From assembly GCA_016704445.1 (NCBI GenBank), contig JADJAE010000002.1:227803-291802 (forward strand): a DNA stretch of 64,000 nt, in the 5' to 3' direction. The notes beneath the pieces are model-generated. The model was not told the DNA's origin and did no database searches. It saw only the letters and a list, made by a program, of their open reading frames with translations. Numbering within the stretch: position 1 is the first letter of the stretch; each line of letters opens with the position of its first letter. Below are positions 46,543 to 55,557 of the stretch, piece by piece. The position numbers and the translations under genes were made by a program. The stretch is from Deltaproteobacteria bacterium. Its GTDB lineage: Bacteria; Myxococcota_A; Polyangia; Polyangiales; Ga0077539.

Positions 46543-48069
46543 ATGTTCACGATTCGTTCGCGCCGAGACCTCTCGCTGCTGTTGGAGCGGCAGATGACCG
46601 CCGCGTCGACGCGCGCCGGCGGCCCCGCGATCGACGAAGACATCGAGGCCCGCACAGCGCTCAAGACCTTCCTGCTCGAAGCCCACGGGCGGATGCGCTC
46701 GGAGCCCTACGAGGCGCTGCGAGACCTGTGCGGTCCGCTGGGCATCACGGTGGAGCGCACGGACGACCCCAACCTGATCGCCCTGTGGCTGGGCGAGGAG
46801 GTGCAGCTCTGGATGGACACCGCGGGCGGTCGCATCCACCGGCTGTTCACGGTGGGCACCGCGAGGGACGCCGACCGGGTGCACGAGATGCTGGTCTCGG
46901 GCTCCGGGTTGCTGGAGTGCGTGTGGCTGCCGCCGCGGGCGCTGGAGACGCTGGCGAAGGACCCGGCCTCTCGGATGGTGCTGTTTTCGCTGCGCCACGA
47001 CCGCAGGCCGCTGCGGCGGATGCCCGACCCGGAGGGCATCGACTCGGTGACGCTTCGTTTCTGGGGACCGCGCGCGAGGGAGACCCTGGAGAAGCTGCGG
47101 CACAGCGACGTGCTGCCGATGGCGACCAGCGTGTACAGCGTGCGGGTGCGCGTCGGGGACGAGGAGAAGTACTGCCTGGCGGAGGTGTTCCACACGGGGA
47201 AGATCACGGCGATCGGGACGTCGTTCGCGGAGCACGAGCGCATCGTGCAGGCGCTGCTGGACGAGCACGAGACGCTGGTGACGGCGCTGGAGACGGCGCA
47301 GAAGACGCCGCGGCGGGTGATGATCCCGGTGAAGTGGACCCTCGACGACCTGGCCTACGGGGTGGGTCGGATGTTCTCTGGGACGGACCCCTTCCGCCTG
47401 TGGGGCATCCCCGAGCAGACCGGTCCGGAGAGCTTCCAGATGCGCGCGGTGGACCTCGACGTGGGGCGCGTCGCCCTCTTCACCGTCGACCGCGCCGGGC
47501 TCTCGCTGGAGCTGGGCGCCCGCACGCCCGCGTCGACGGCCATCCGGGTGGTGTCGGCGCTGCAGTACCACGTCAACGCCGATGTCCGGGACGACCTCAT
47601 CTCCCCGGAGCCGCTGTTGCAGCTGGCCCTCCCGGTGGCCGCCGAGCGGGGGACCTTCAAGGAGACCTCGAAGCTCCACGACGTGGCGAGGGTGGTGCTC
47701 ACCGAGGCGTGCGCGTGCCTGACTCGCGGGGCGCAGTCGCTGACCACGGGGATGCTGCTGGAGAACACCCACGGCAACGAGCTGGCGACCCCGGCGCTGC
47801 ACGACCTGACGCGGCGGGTGATGTCCGAGGCGGCGGCGCACGAGTGGCGGCAGTGGGTGAAGATCGTGGCGCTGCCGGAGGGCAAGACGGCGTGGCGCTT
47901 CGCCGACGCGCTGCCGACGGAGCGCAACCTGCGGCTTCGCGAGCTTCAGAAGATGAACCGCGCGGCGCAGCAGCTCGTGGCGAGGATGGAGGGCAAGGGC
48001 CTGGCGAAGTGGCTGCAGCTCTCGCTCTTCGGCCCCGAGGAGATGGTCACCGCCATCGCCGACGAGTAG
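46543..48069 (+). CDS. Hypothetical protein
   Basis: 508 aa from ATG 46543. No known domain was recognised. It is soluble, with no signal peptide. Notable stretches are ALKTFLLEAHGRMRSEPYEA, RVMIPVKWTLDDLAYGVGRM and ELATPALHDLTRRVMSEAAA; the C-terminus is helical and basic. It is 6 bp from the following MFS gene, so they are likely co-transcribed. It diverges from the Kelch lipoprotein gene across 80 bp. Confidence 0.7.
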   Translation: MFTIRSRRDLSLLLERQMTAASTRAGGPAIDEDIEARTALKTFLLEAHGRMRSEPYEALRDLCGPLGITVERTDDPNLIALWLGEEVQLWMDTAGGRIHRLFTVGTARDADRVHEMLVSGSGLLECVWLPPRALETLAKDPASRMVLFSLRHDRRPLRRMPDPEGIDSVTLRFWGPRARETLEKLRHSDVLPMATSVYSVRVRVGDEEKYCLAEVFHTGKITAIGTSFAEHERIVQALLDEHETLVTALETAQKTPRRVMIPVKWTLDDLAYGVGRMFSGTDPFRLWGIPEQTGPESFQMRAVDLDVGRVALFTVDRAGLSLELGARTPASTAIRVVSALQYHVNADVRDDLISPEPLLQLALPVAAERGTFKETSKLHDVARVVLTEACACLTRGAQSLTTGMLLENTHGNELATPALHDLTRRVMSEAAAHEWRQWVKIVALPEGKTAWRFADALPTERNLRLRELQKMNRAAQQLVARMEGKGLAKWLQLSLFGPEEMVTAIADE

Positions 48070-48075
48070 CGCTGC

Positions 48076-49266
48076 GTGGCTGACGAGACCGTGACGGACA
48101 CGCGCCCGAGGCTGGCGCGCGCGGTGGTGGCGCTCTCCGCGGTGAGCTTCCTCACGGACGTCGCCGCGGACATGGTGGTGCCGTATCTGCCGTTGTTCCT
48201 GACGGTGACGCTGGGGGCGTCGACGCAGTGGGTGGGGCTGGTCGAGGGCGTCGCGGAGGCCACCGCGGCGGTGGTGAAGTACATCTCCGGGCGGGTGTCC
48301 GACCGGATGCCGAGGAAGAAGCCGCTGGTGCTCCTCGGGTACGGCGTGGCCAACCTGGTGCGGCCGCTGCTCTCGATCGCGGTGGCGCCCTGGCAGGTGC
48401 TGGCGGTGCGCTTCGTCGACCGCATCGGCAAGGGCATCCGCACGGCGCCCAGGGACGTGCTCATCGCCCGGGCGACGCCGGAGCGGCACCGGGCGTATGC
48501 GTTCGGGTTCCATCGGGGGATGGACAACCTGGGCGCGGTGTTCGGGCCGATCGCGGCGATGGCGGTGCTCGCGGCGACGCACGACGACCTGCGGATGGTC
48601 TTCGCGGCGACGATCGTCCCGGGGATGCTCTCGCTCGCGGCGGTGGTGTTCTTCGTGCGGGAGGTTCCGCCGGTGGAGACCGAGGCGACGAAGGCGGCCG
48701 CCGCGGAGGAGGCGAAGGCGCCGCTGCCGGTGGGGCTCAAGGGCTTCCTGGTGCTGGTGGCGGTCTTCACCCTGGGCAACGCGAGCGACGGCTTCCTGGT
48801 GCTGCGGGCGCACCAGCTCGGGGTGGCGACGCGGTGGCTGCCGCTGCTCTGGGGGGCGCTCTCGCTGCTGCGCGCGCTGGCGGTGACGCCGGGCGGATGG
48901 GTGGCCGATCGCATCGGGCGAGAGAGGGCGCTGACCCTGGGCTGGTGGCTGTACGCGCTGTCGTGGATGGGCTTCGGCCTGGCCACGCGGCCGTGGATGG
49001 CGGGCTTCGCGCTGCTGGGCTACGGCGCGTACTACGGGCTCACCGAGGGCACCGAGCGGGCCCTGGTGGCGACGCTCGCGGAGCAGCGCTCGCTGGGGCG
49101 GGCGTACGGGGCCTTCAACCTGGTGGCGGGCCTGGTGGCGCTGCCGGCGTCGCTGCTGTTCGGCGCGCTGTGGGCCTATGGGCCGAGGGTGGCCTTCGGG
49201 GTGGGGGCGGGCTTCGCGGCGACGGCCGCGCTGGGGATGACGATCCGCCGGGAGCGGCGGGCGTAG
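48076..49266 (+). CDS. Major facilitator superfamily transporter
   Basis: 396 aa, GTG start, about 12 helices. Loop 2-3 signature GRVSDRMPRKKPLVLLGYG and the helix VRFVDRIGKGIRTAPRDVL are typical of a drug/metabolite MFS branch; the second half repeats this with GGWVADRIGRERALTLGW. An acidic-basic central loop (about 195-220) separates the halves. It is likely co-transcribed with the hypothetical gene upstream. The substrate is unknown. Confidence 0.88.
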   Translation: MADETVTDTRPRLARAVVALSAVSFLTDVAADMVVPYLPLFLTVTLGASTQWVGLVEGVAEATAAVVKYISGRVSDRMPRKKPLVLLGYGVANLVRPLLSIAVAPWQVLAVRFVDRIGKGIRTAPRDVLIARATPERHRAYAFGFHRGMDNLGAVFGPIAAMAVLAATHDDLRMVFAATIVPGMLSLAAVVFFVREVPPVETEATKAAAAEEAKAPLPVGLKGFLVLVAVFTLGNASDGFLVLRAHQLGVATRWLPLLWGALSLLRALAVTPGGWVADRIGRERALTLGWWLYALSWMGFGLATRPWMAGFALLGYGAYYGLTEGTERALVATLAEQRSLGRAYGAFNLVAGLVALPASLLFGALWAYGPRVAFGVGAGFAATAALGMTIRRERRA

Positions 49267-49895
49267 CGCTCACGTCGCGTCGAACGCGCTGGCCGTCGCC
49301 ATCCGCGAGGGCTTCCCGGTGTCGCCCGGGCATACGCTGATCGTCCCGCGTCGACTCGTTGCCACCTGGTTCGACGCCACGCGCGAGGAGCAGAAGGCCA
49401 TCTTCGATCTCGTCGACGAGGTGAAGCGCCGCGTCGTCGAGGACGCGCAGCTGGAGGAGTTTCTCTTCGGCGCGACGCGGGTGTCGCTCGCTCCGGTGCG
49501 GGCGCCGCTCATCGAGCTGCACGACGCGCGCTGCTTCTACTGCAGCGGGAAGCTCGGGCGAGACGTCGACGTCGACCACTTCATCGCGTGGGCCCGGCAC
49601 CCCGGAGAACGCGGTGCAGAACCTCGTCCCCGCGCACCCGGGATGCAACGAGTCCAAGAGCGACCACCTGGCCGCCGCCGAGCACGTCACCCGCTGGGCC
49701 GAGCGGCTGCGGGTTCACGGGGGCGACCTCGACGACATCGCGCGCCGCGCGACCTGGGAGCACGACGCCGGCCGCGCGCTCGCGGTCGCCCGGGTGATCT
49801 ACCTGCGGCTGCGCCCGGACGTAAGACTCTGGCAGGCGAGGGACGCGTTCGAGCGCGCCGACCGCGACGCGCTGGTGGGCGCGCTCGCGGGGTGA
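49241..49895 (+). pseudogene. HIT-domain N-terminus joined to an HNH-nuclease C-terminus, no start, frameshifted
   Basis: The frame opens after a TGA at 49238-49240 without a plausible start. It reads NALAVAIREGFPVSPGHTLI, the front of a histidine-triad (HIT) domain, through VATWFDATREEQKAIFDLVD. The HxHxH active site never comes; instead the sequence passes into LIELHDARCFYCSGKLGRDV and DVDHFIAWARHP, an HNH nuclease core. An extra base near 49602 shifts the frame; removing it continues PENAVQNLVPAHPGCNESKS to 49895. It may be a relic chimera of two genes. Confidence 0.6.
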
Positions 49896-50022
49896 GCGGC
49901 GGCTGCGGGAGCGACTGCTGGCGCTGCACGCGTGTAGGCGATGCCAAGGAAGGACCGGTAGGGCGCGTCGTCAGAGGGCGTCGGTCGACGAACTCTGTTC
50001 CCTGGGGCGAGCGACACGCCGC

Positions 50023-51330
50023 CTACGCGAACATCCCCAGAAACGGCGCGGCCATCAGGGGAGCCGCGGGGAGCCAACTCACCGCGAGCGCAAACGACGT
50101 CGCGATCGCCTCGCAGTCCGCGAGCGCGGCCTCCCAGACCGCGATCCCGACAGGCAGCACCATGGGCGGCCTCCCTGCAGCGTCGCGGAACGCGGCCGCC
50201 GCGAGCCTGCGCTCACCAATCACGACGACGTCGCCGACGTATCCGGCGAGCGCGCTCGGCAGCCGTACGATCGTCCCGTCGTCGCAGTGCGCGTGCCCGT
50301 CGCGGGCGACGCCGCGTCTCGTCGGGAGCGCCCTCCACGCGGTGAGTACCCGATGCGTTCGCCGTGTGGTCCAGAGCGCGACGGCGAGGGCGAGCGCGCC
50401 GCCAACGATCCACTCCCACAGGGGTGCGCCGAACAGCATGTGCCGCGGAGCGCCCACGTTGCCGACGAGCGAGCCGCCGACCGCGACGAACACCATCCCT
50501 CGGTATTGCGGCGGATCGAGTCGCATGAAGGCGGCGCGCGGCGCCCTGGGTCCCGACCATTCGTAGACGATCACCGGCTCGGTGCAGGCGTGCGTGACAC
50601 CGGGTCGTCCCGGGAAGCCGGTGACGCAGCGTGCACCGACACGCCGCTGTTCGAGGCGTCCTTCGCGCGTGTGGGCGACGAGCACGCCCGGCGCGGCGGG
50701 GGCGGGCTCGAAGCGGGCGACCGTGCGGTGATAGGCGCCGAAGGCGTCGTCGATCGGGTGGGTGAGGCTTCGCCACGTCGAGGCGGCGAGCACGACGACG
50801 AGGACTCCCACCGACACGCGGAAGGCCACGATTGCCAGACGGCGCACTGACAGGCGCCGCGCGAGCTCGATGGTGATGGGCAGGACGGGCAGCAGGACGA
50901 ACGACGAACAGAGGAGGACGCTGGTCCCGAGCGCCCCTCCTGCGCCACCATCGGCGTCGAAGCGGCAGCTCAGGGGCCACGCGAGCACCAGCCAGGGCGA
51001 CAGCCACCACAGCGCTCGGTAGAGCGCCTGCGCGGCGTTGGCGCTGATCCGCTGGCGCGCGGCCCGAGCGGTCGGCAGAACGCCGCAGCACACGCCGATC
51101 GCGGCGAGGGGGAAGAGCAACGCGGCCCCCTCCCGCTGGGAGGCGAGCCCGCTCGCGAGCGCGACCACCCACGCCATCAGGAAGAGCAACGGCGTCAGTC
51201 CATGCACCCAGGCTCCACCCCGCTCCGAGATGGCTCCCGGTGGGGTGAGGGCGAGCGCATCGGGCCGCGGGATCCACGGCGGCAGGGCGAGCGCACGAGA
51301 CCCGGTCGACGCGCTGTCATCACGGGCCAC
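50023..51330 (-). CDS. Polytopic membrane protein, unknown function
   Basis: About 435 aa from GTG 51330, chosen because upstream codons run into tRNA-like and terminator DNA. Four to six hydrophobic helices are visible, including LLFLMAWVVALASGLA, ALLFPLAAIGVCCGVLP and WIVGGALALAVALW. Between them are ADGGAGGALGTSVLLCSSFV and a large loop with VIVYEWSGPRAPRAAF. No family is recognised. It is the last gene on the chromosomal side of the proposed island boundary. Confidence 0.65.
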   Translation of the reverse strand: MARDDSASTGSRALALPPWIPRPDALALTPPGAISERGGAWVHGLTPLLFLMAWVVALASGLASQREGAALLFPLAAIGVCCGVLPTARAARQRISANAAQALYRALWWLSPWLVLAWPLSCRFDADGGAGGALGTSVLLCSSFVLLPVLPITIELARRLSVRRLAIVAFRVSVGVLVVVLAASTWRSLTHPIDDAFGAYHRTVARFEPAPAAPGVLVAHTREGRLEQRRVGARCVTGFPGRPGVTHACTEPVIVYEWSGPRAPRAAFMRLDPPQYRGMVFVAVGGSLVGNVGAPRHMLFGAPLWEWIVGGALALAVALWTTRRTHRVLTAWRALPTRRGVARDGHAHCDDGTIVRLPSALAGYVGDVVVIGERRLAAAAFRDAAGRPPMVLPVGIAVWEAALADCEAIATSFALAVSWLPAAPLMAAPFLGMFA

Positions 51331-51419
51331 CGCCCGGACGCTACCGCGATCACGAGGCGGACCGCGAGCCAGGTGAGCGGAGGCATCGGGCGCGGGACGT
51401 CTGGCTGCCCCCCGACAGC

Positions 51420-51443
51420 GATATGTCTGCCGATATGTCTGCC
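51420..51443. repeat. Tandem 12-bp repeat
   Basis: GATATGTCTGCC occurs twice head to tail (51420-51431 and 51432-51443) just left of the terminator and tRNA fragment. It lies on the chromosomal side of the proposed attachment site. It could be a recombinase accessory site or chance duplication; its role is unknown. Confidence 0.55.
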
Positions 51444-51452
51444 GAAAATGAC

Positions 51453-51487
51453 GAAGGCCCCGAAACCTTTTGAGTTCCGGGGCCTTC
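51453..51487 (-). terminator. Rho-independent terminator-like hairpin
   Basis: A perfect 10-bp inverted repeat, GAAGGCCCCG (51453-51462) and CGGGGCCTTC (51478-51487), has a 15-nt loop. Read on the minus strand it is followed by GTCATTTTC, a weak T stretch. It stands 5 bp from the tRNA 3' fragment, where a tRNA terminator would sit, so it probably belonged to the tRNA gene that the fragment derives from. Confidence 0.65.
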
Positions 51488-51492
51488 CAGAG

Positions 51493-51513
51493 TGCGAGGA
51501 GGGGGACTTGAAC
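51493..51513 (-). other. 3' tRNA fragment, candidate attachment site of an integrated element
   Basis: On the minus strand the 21 bases read GTTCAAG then TCCCCCTCCTCGCA: a T-loop (TTCAAGT) followed by the 3' T-stem and the acceptor strand of a tRNA. The bases before it (higher coordinates) do not pair as a T-stem, D-arm or anticodon arm, so only the 3' end is present. No CCA follows. Elements that integrate in tRNA genes leave exactly this duplicate at their far end, ahead of the original terminator. The isoacceptor cannot be named. Confidence 0.6.
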
Positions 51514-51675
51514 GCGCATATCGATAATGAAGAGTCGCGAGAGGTCACGAAAGAAGAGGTTTGCGAAAAGTCGATTGAATCGTTGGTGGCGGTATCCGGA
51601 CATTCCACTACGGGTTCCGCTACGGCGAGTAGCACCCCGTTAGTCGACACTCATGAGAAGCGAGACGTCGCCGCG

Positions 51676-51909
51676 GTGCGAGAGATCCCGGACGCGGCAA
51701 CGATCGCGAAGGCCATCGCGGTGCTCGCGGCGCTCGGTGGCGGTCAGGACGCGGCCGAGCGCGGCCGGGTGCTTGCCGACGAGATCCTCGAGCGCGAGGA
51801 CGTGAGGCTCGCGCTGGAGATCCGCGAGGGAGGGGACATGGCGCTGCGTCGGAGCATCGAGCTCGCCGCGCTGGTGCTCGCGGCGGCGCACCGAGAGACG
51901 CGTCAGTGA
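51676..51909 (+). CDS. Small hypothetical protein
   Basis: About 77 aa from GTG 51676; earlier starts in the same frame pass through attachment-site DNA and are unlikely. The sequence is a clean helical repeat-like protein: AATIAKAIAVLAALGGGQDA, RVLADEILEREDVRLALEIRE, RRSIELAALVLAAAHRE. No family is recognised. It would be the first gene inside the proposed island. It converges with the SEC-C protein gene, 7 bp between stops. Confidence 0.45.
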   Translation: MREIPDAATIAKAIAVLAALGGGQDAAERGRVLADEILEREDVRLALEIREGGDMALRRSIELAALVLAAAHRETRQ

Positions 51910-51916
51910 GCGCTCA

Positions 51917-52780
51917 TCAGCGGCCGCAGCACTCCTTGAACTTCTTCCCGCTGCCGCAAGGACACGGTTCGTTGCGCCCAACCTTCGGCGTCGCACGTAC
52001 CGGGATGGTCGTCGGAGTGGGCGCCGTGAGCTGCGACGTAGGCGCCCGCGGCGCCCTGCTCGCCCACTCGAAGTGAGCCATCGGCGGCTTGTCGTGCGCG
52101 CGTCGCTGCCACGGTTGCCGGCCGACGAGCAGATCTCCCATGGATTCGTCGTCGGGGTCGGTGTCGACCAGTCCGCGTGCGAACACATCCCGCGCCGCCG
52201 CCATGGCGTCTGGGTGTCCCGTACGAATCGCATCATCCACGAGCAGCTCCGCAGTGAGGAAGTCGTTCTCATTGGCCAGATCGGCCTCGCGCAGCACGCG
52301 CGCCAGCGCGGCTGCCACCTCGGGGCGCGCCTCTGGGTTTGCGCTACCTACGAGGAAGAGCCCGCGCCCCACGGCGTTGCGCACCCACGGGTCGGCGGCG
52401 TGATCGACCAGCACCGGCACCAGCTCGGGGACGGCGCCCGGCCCCAGTGCGCCCAGCACCGACGCCGCGCCCTCGGTCAGGTGGTCGCCGAGGTCTTGCG
52501 TGCACATGACTTCGAGGAGCGTAGGCGTGGCCAGCGGGTCACCCAGGCAACCGAGCAGGTAGATCAGGTGCAACGGGAACATCGCCTCGGGCAATTGCTG
52601 GGGCACCCACGTCTCGGGGGCGCGCAGCACCTCGCACATCGGGGCGACCGCGGCGTAGCCGAAGTGCAGCACGGCGTCGGCGAGCGCCCGCGGCGGGTGA
52701 CGCCCCGCAGATCGAAGAGCCTCGATGGCCGCGGAGAGTTCAGGTGGATGAGCGTTGGTGGGATGGTCCTGCGCCGTCAT
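51917..52780 (-). CDS. Helical-repeat protein with C-terminal SEC-C zinc motif
   Basis: 287 aa from ATG 52780. The body is HEAT-like/DUF1186-like (FGYAAVAPMCEVLRAPETWV, ATPTLLEVMCTQDLGDHLTE, VPELVPVLVDHAADPWVRNA). The last 20 residues are a SEC-C zinc finger: GRNEPCPCGSGKKFKECCG. SEC-C motifs bind SecB or ribosomal partners in SecA and occur widely as protein-interaction tags elsewhere. The role here is unknown. Confidence 0.8.
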   Translation of the reverse strand: MTAQDHPTNAHPPELSAAIEALRSAGRHPPRALADAVLHFGYAAVAPMCEVLRAPETWVPQQLPEAMFPLHLIYLLGCLGDPLATPTLLEVMCTQDLGDHLTEGAASVLGALGPGAVPELVPVLVDHAADPWVRNAVGRGLFLVGSANPEARPEVAAALARVLREADLANENDFLTAELLVDDAIRTGHPDAMAAARDVFARGLVDTDPDDESMGDLLVGRQPWQRRAHDKPPMAHFEWASRAPRAPTSQLTAPTPTTIPVRATPKVGRNEPCPCGSGKKFKECCGR

Positions 52781-52967
52781 GGCGAGGTCGTACCGCGCGC
52801 CGCCGAGCCCGTCGACGAGGTCAGGCCGTAGGTTGGTGCAGAACGGCGCGCTGGAAACGACCACGGATGGAGCCATGGCTCGATCGCGCGATCCGACCTA
52901 TCCTCGGTACCGAATATGGGACAGAATCCGGGACCTGAAACAGGATCACCGTCCACCAAGGGATCTC

Positions 52968-53258
52968 ATGAAGCCACTGCGGGTCGCCGAGGACATCGTT
53001 CCGATTGGGGAGTTCAAGGGTCACGCGGCCCGTTGGCTGAAGCACGTTGCCGAGAACCAGCAGCCGGTGATCATTACCCAGAACGGTAAGCCTGCCGGCG
53101 TACTCATCGCTCCCCGCGACTATGACCGCCTCATGGAGCGCCAGCGGTTCCTGGAGTCGGTGGCGGCCGGCCTCGCGGACGCCGACGCTGGGCGCGTGAT
53201 GGACACGGCGGAGTTGAAGGCCCGGCTCGCGGCGCGACGGAGCCCCGGCGGGCGATGA
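52968..53258 (+). CDS. Phd/YefM-family antitoxin
   Basis: 96 aa. The N-terminal DNA-binding fold is VAEDIVPIGEFKGHAARWLK and QQPVIITQNGKPAGVLIAPRD, followed by the toxin-wrapping helix YDRLMERQRFLESVAAGLAD. The gene overlaps the ParE-like toxin gene by 4 bp (ATGA). The antitoxin neutralises the toxin and, with it, represses the shared promoter in the 88 bp upstream. Confidence 0.9.
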   Translation: MKPLRVAEDIVPIGEFKGHAARWLKHVAENQQPVIITQNGKPAGVLIAPRDYDRLMERQRFLESVAAGLADADAGRVMDTAELKARLAARRSPGGR

Positions 53259-53572
53259 AGCGGCGGCTGCTCTGGACCGAGCAGGCCCTGATCCGCCTCG
53301 GGGAGATCGACGAATACGTCGGTCAGAGAAACCCGACGGCTGCCACGCGCCTCGTCGACAGGATCATCGAGCGGGCGACGGCGCTGATCGATCAGCCCGC
53401 GCTCGGTCGGGCCGTGCCCGAACTTCCCGGGAGCGCGCTCCGCGAGGTCATCGAGGGCAACTACCGAGTTGTCTATCGCGTTCGTGAGCCCATGATCGAG
53501 ATCGTGACGGTATTTGAGGGCCATCGGCAGTTTCCGGTGACCGACGTCGGCGGGGAGCCCGAGCGGGAATAG
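53255..53572 (+). CDS. ParE/RelE-superfamily toxin
   Basis: 105 aa. The fold is evident from LLWTEQALIRLGEIDEYVGQ, ATRLVDRIIERATALIDQPA and LGRAVPELPGSALREVIEGNYRVVYRV, then EIVTVFEGHRQF. This set resembles ParE, which inhibits DNA gyrase, more than mRNA-cutting RelE, but residues do not settle it. It is the second gene of a coupled toxin-antitoxin pair. Confidence 0.9.
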   Translation: MKRRLLWTEQALIRLGEIDEYVGQRNPTAATRLVDRIIERATALIDQPALGRAVPELPGSALREVIEGNYRVVYRVREPMIEIVTVFEGHRQFPVTDVGGEPERE

Positions 53573-53840
53573 GAGCTGACCGGCGATGAGTCCGACGGGC
53601 GCGATGCGGGTGAGTGCGCTGTTGCCCTTCGACTGGTTGGGTGACCGTGCGCTCGTGAACAGCTCCCCGCGCTGCAACGCCTCGATGGTCCCCTTGCCCG
53701 CACCGCGGCGGCGATGGAGCGCCTTCATGCGGTAGAGCCACCCCGTGTCGGGGCCGTCGATCGGTTCGCGGGCGCCGCGGATCCCCTGCGTTGCCAGCCA
53801 TCGCAGAGATGACTGGTGAACGACGCTGGCTCGTATACTG
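53573..53840 (-). pseudogene. Fragment of an ADP-ribosylglycohydrolase-family gene
   Basis: On the minus strand one frame reads SLRWLATQGIRGAREPIDGP, DTGWLYRMKALHRRRGAGKG, TIEALQRGELFTSARSPNQ and SKGNSALTRIAPVGLIAGQL. The GNxALxRIAPxGL pattern is the family hallmark (DraG/ADP-ribosylglycohydrolase). Only about 85 residues of a ~300-residue protein survive, without start or the metal-binding motifs at either end. It lies beside the ParE toxin gene and opposite a broken gene. Confidence 0.45.
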
Positions 53841-53847
53841 ACAGGGA

Positions 53848-55546
53848 ATGGCCCGCCGTCCCCACAGCCCTGTTCTCGATGCATCGTCCGACCCCTCGGA
53901 CGCCGACGTCGAGGCCGCGCTCGCGGCGTTGCCCGCCGAGAAGCTGCGGTCGTTCGTAGGGGCATACCTCCGCGGGCTCGATGCGCCAGCCCGACGCGCT
54001 CTCTGGGCGGCGCTGGTGCCCAGCGCGGCGCGCCGACCCGGGGCCGGGACGACGAAGCGCTCGGCGGACGCCACGCTCTGTGAGGACATCGCGGCGTTCG
54101 TGCGCACCGCGACGCGCGTCGGCGAGGGCTCACCCGCCGCCGTGGACTCGTTCCTTGAACGGGCGACGCGGGTGTTTCTCAACGGTGACGCGGCGCTCGC
54201 CCGGCGCGCGTTCGAGGCGATCCTGAGGCCCCTCGCGGCGGCGGAATTCTCGCTGGGCGAGGACGAGTCGTTGGGGGAGGTGCTCTCCACTCCCCTCGAC
54301 GAGGTCGTCGCGCGCTACCTCGTCACGGTGTACCTGACGACCCCGCAGGCGACCGTCCCGGCGCGATCTGGGACGCGCTCGCCAGCGCTTCAGGAGTGTC
54401 GGCACGGTGCTCCAGCCCCCGCCGCGATGGAGCGCGCGGCGGCGGCGCCCTCGACGACCTGACGCGTTCGCGGCGGCCTGGGCCACGTTCCTCGAGGGCA
54501 GGCCCCACGGACCGCGGACTGGCTACGGCTGGGGCATCGGCGCCGATCGGATGCTGCGCGAGGCGGTCGCGCGCGCCCACGGGGTCGAGGGCCTGCGCCG
54601 GCTTGCGGAGACGAGCGGGGGGGTGGAAGCGTTCGACGACTGGGCGACCGCGCTCCTCGCCGAGGACCGGCGCGAGGCCGCGTTGAAGGCCCTCCAAGCG
54701 GCGATCGCGCGCGTCCCCTCGGGCGACGATCAGGCGCAGTTCGCAGACCGTGCCGCGCGGGTCGCGCTCGCCCTCGATCACCCGCGCGTCGCGCATGGGC
54801 TGCTGCACCAGGCGCTGCGCGCCGAGCCCACGGTCGAGCGCCTGCTGCGCTGGGTGGCCTTCGGCGAGCCCGCGACGGCGAAGATCGTGGAGCGGGCACG
54901 CGAGGAGCGCGCGGAGGTCCCACGAGTCACGGCGCGCGTCCGCGGGGCGCTCGACCTGCTCGTGGGCGAGTACGCGGCGGGCGCGGCGCACCTTGCGAAG
55001 GCCGACGGATTCGGGTGGTCGGATGAGGAACACGCCGGGCACGTGCTCTTCCCGGGTCTCCTCGTCGCGCTCATGGGCGCGGCCGCAGCGAAGCACCTGC
55101 TCGCTGGGATCGGCGACGTGCTCGGCGTGCCGGATCCCTCGCCGTGGATCGAGGCGCCGATCGCCCCGCTGCGGGACCGCGATCCAGGCTTGCCTGTGCT
55201 CTCGGCGCCGACGCTGCTCAGCGTGTTGGAGCGGACCGTGACAGCGCAGCCGTTGGACCCGGCGGTGCGGCCTGCGGTTCTCGCGGCCCTGCGTTCGGCG
55301 GCCGAGCATCGGGTGGAGGGCGTGCTCGGAGAGAAGCGTCGCCGCGAGTACGACCACGCCGCGCGTCTGACCATCGCCGTCGGGGTGGCCTACGCGCTCA
55401 CGGGCAACGCTCACGAGGCCGAAGGCTTCGTGCAGCAGATCCAGGTTCGCTACCCGCGGCATGTGGCCTTCCAGGACGCCCTGCTCGCCGCGGCGACCGG
55501 TTCGCGGACGGCCACGGCGTGGGTGCCACGTCGGCGACGGAGGTAG
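53848..55546 (+). pseudogene. Hypothetical helical protein gene with multiple frameshifts
   Basis: ATG 53848 gives VEAALAALPAEKLRSFVGAY and ARRAFEAILRPLAAAEFSLG up to VTVYLTTPQATVPAR, where the frame breaks near 54365. The bridge (about 54365-54470) needs at least two shifts to give AIWDALASASG and then LDDL. From about 54470 a third frame runs to 55546: AFAAAWATFLEGRPHGPRTG, LREAVARAHGVEGLRRLAE, VGVAYALTGNAHEAEGFVQQ. It is TPR/HEAT-like overall; no family is recognised. Neighbouring gene breaks suggest decay or poor base calls. Confidence 0.6.
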
Positions 55547-55557
55547 GGCCCAACCCC

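Noticed and set aside
51493..51590. A complete tRNA gene
   Set aside because: No T-stem partner, anticodon arm, D-arm or 5' acceptor strand could be matched in the bases to the right; only the 3' end is present.
51202..51675. N-terminal extension of the small island protein
   Set aside because: It would translate straight through the terminator hairpin and tRNA fragment; a start at 51676 is more sensible.
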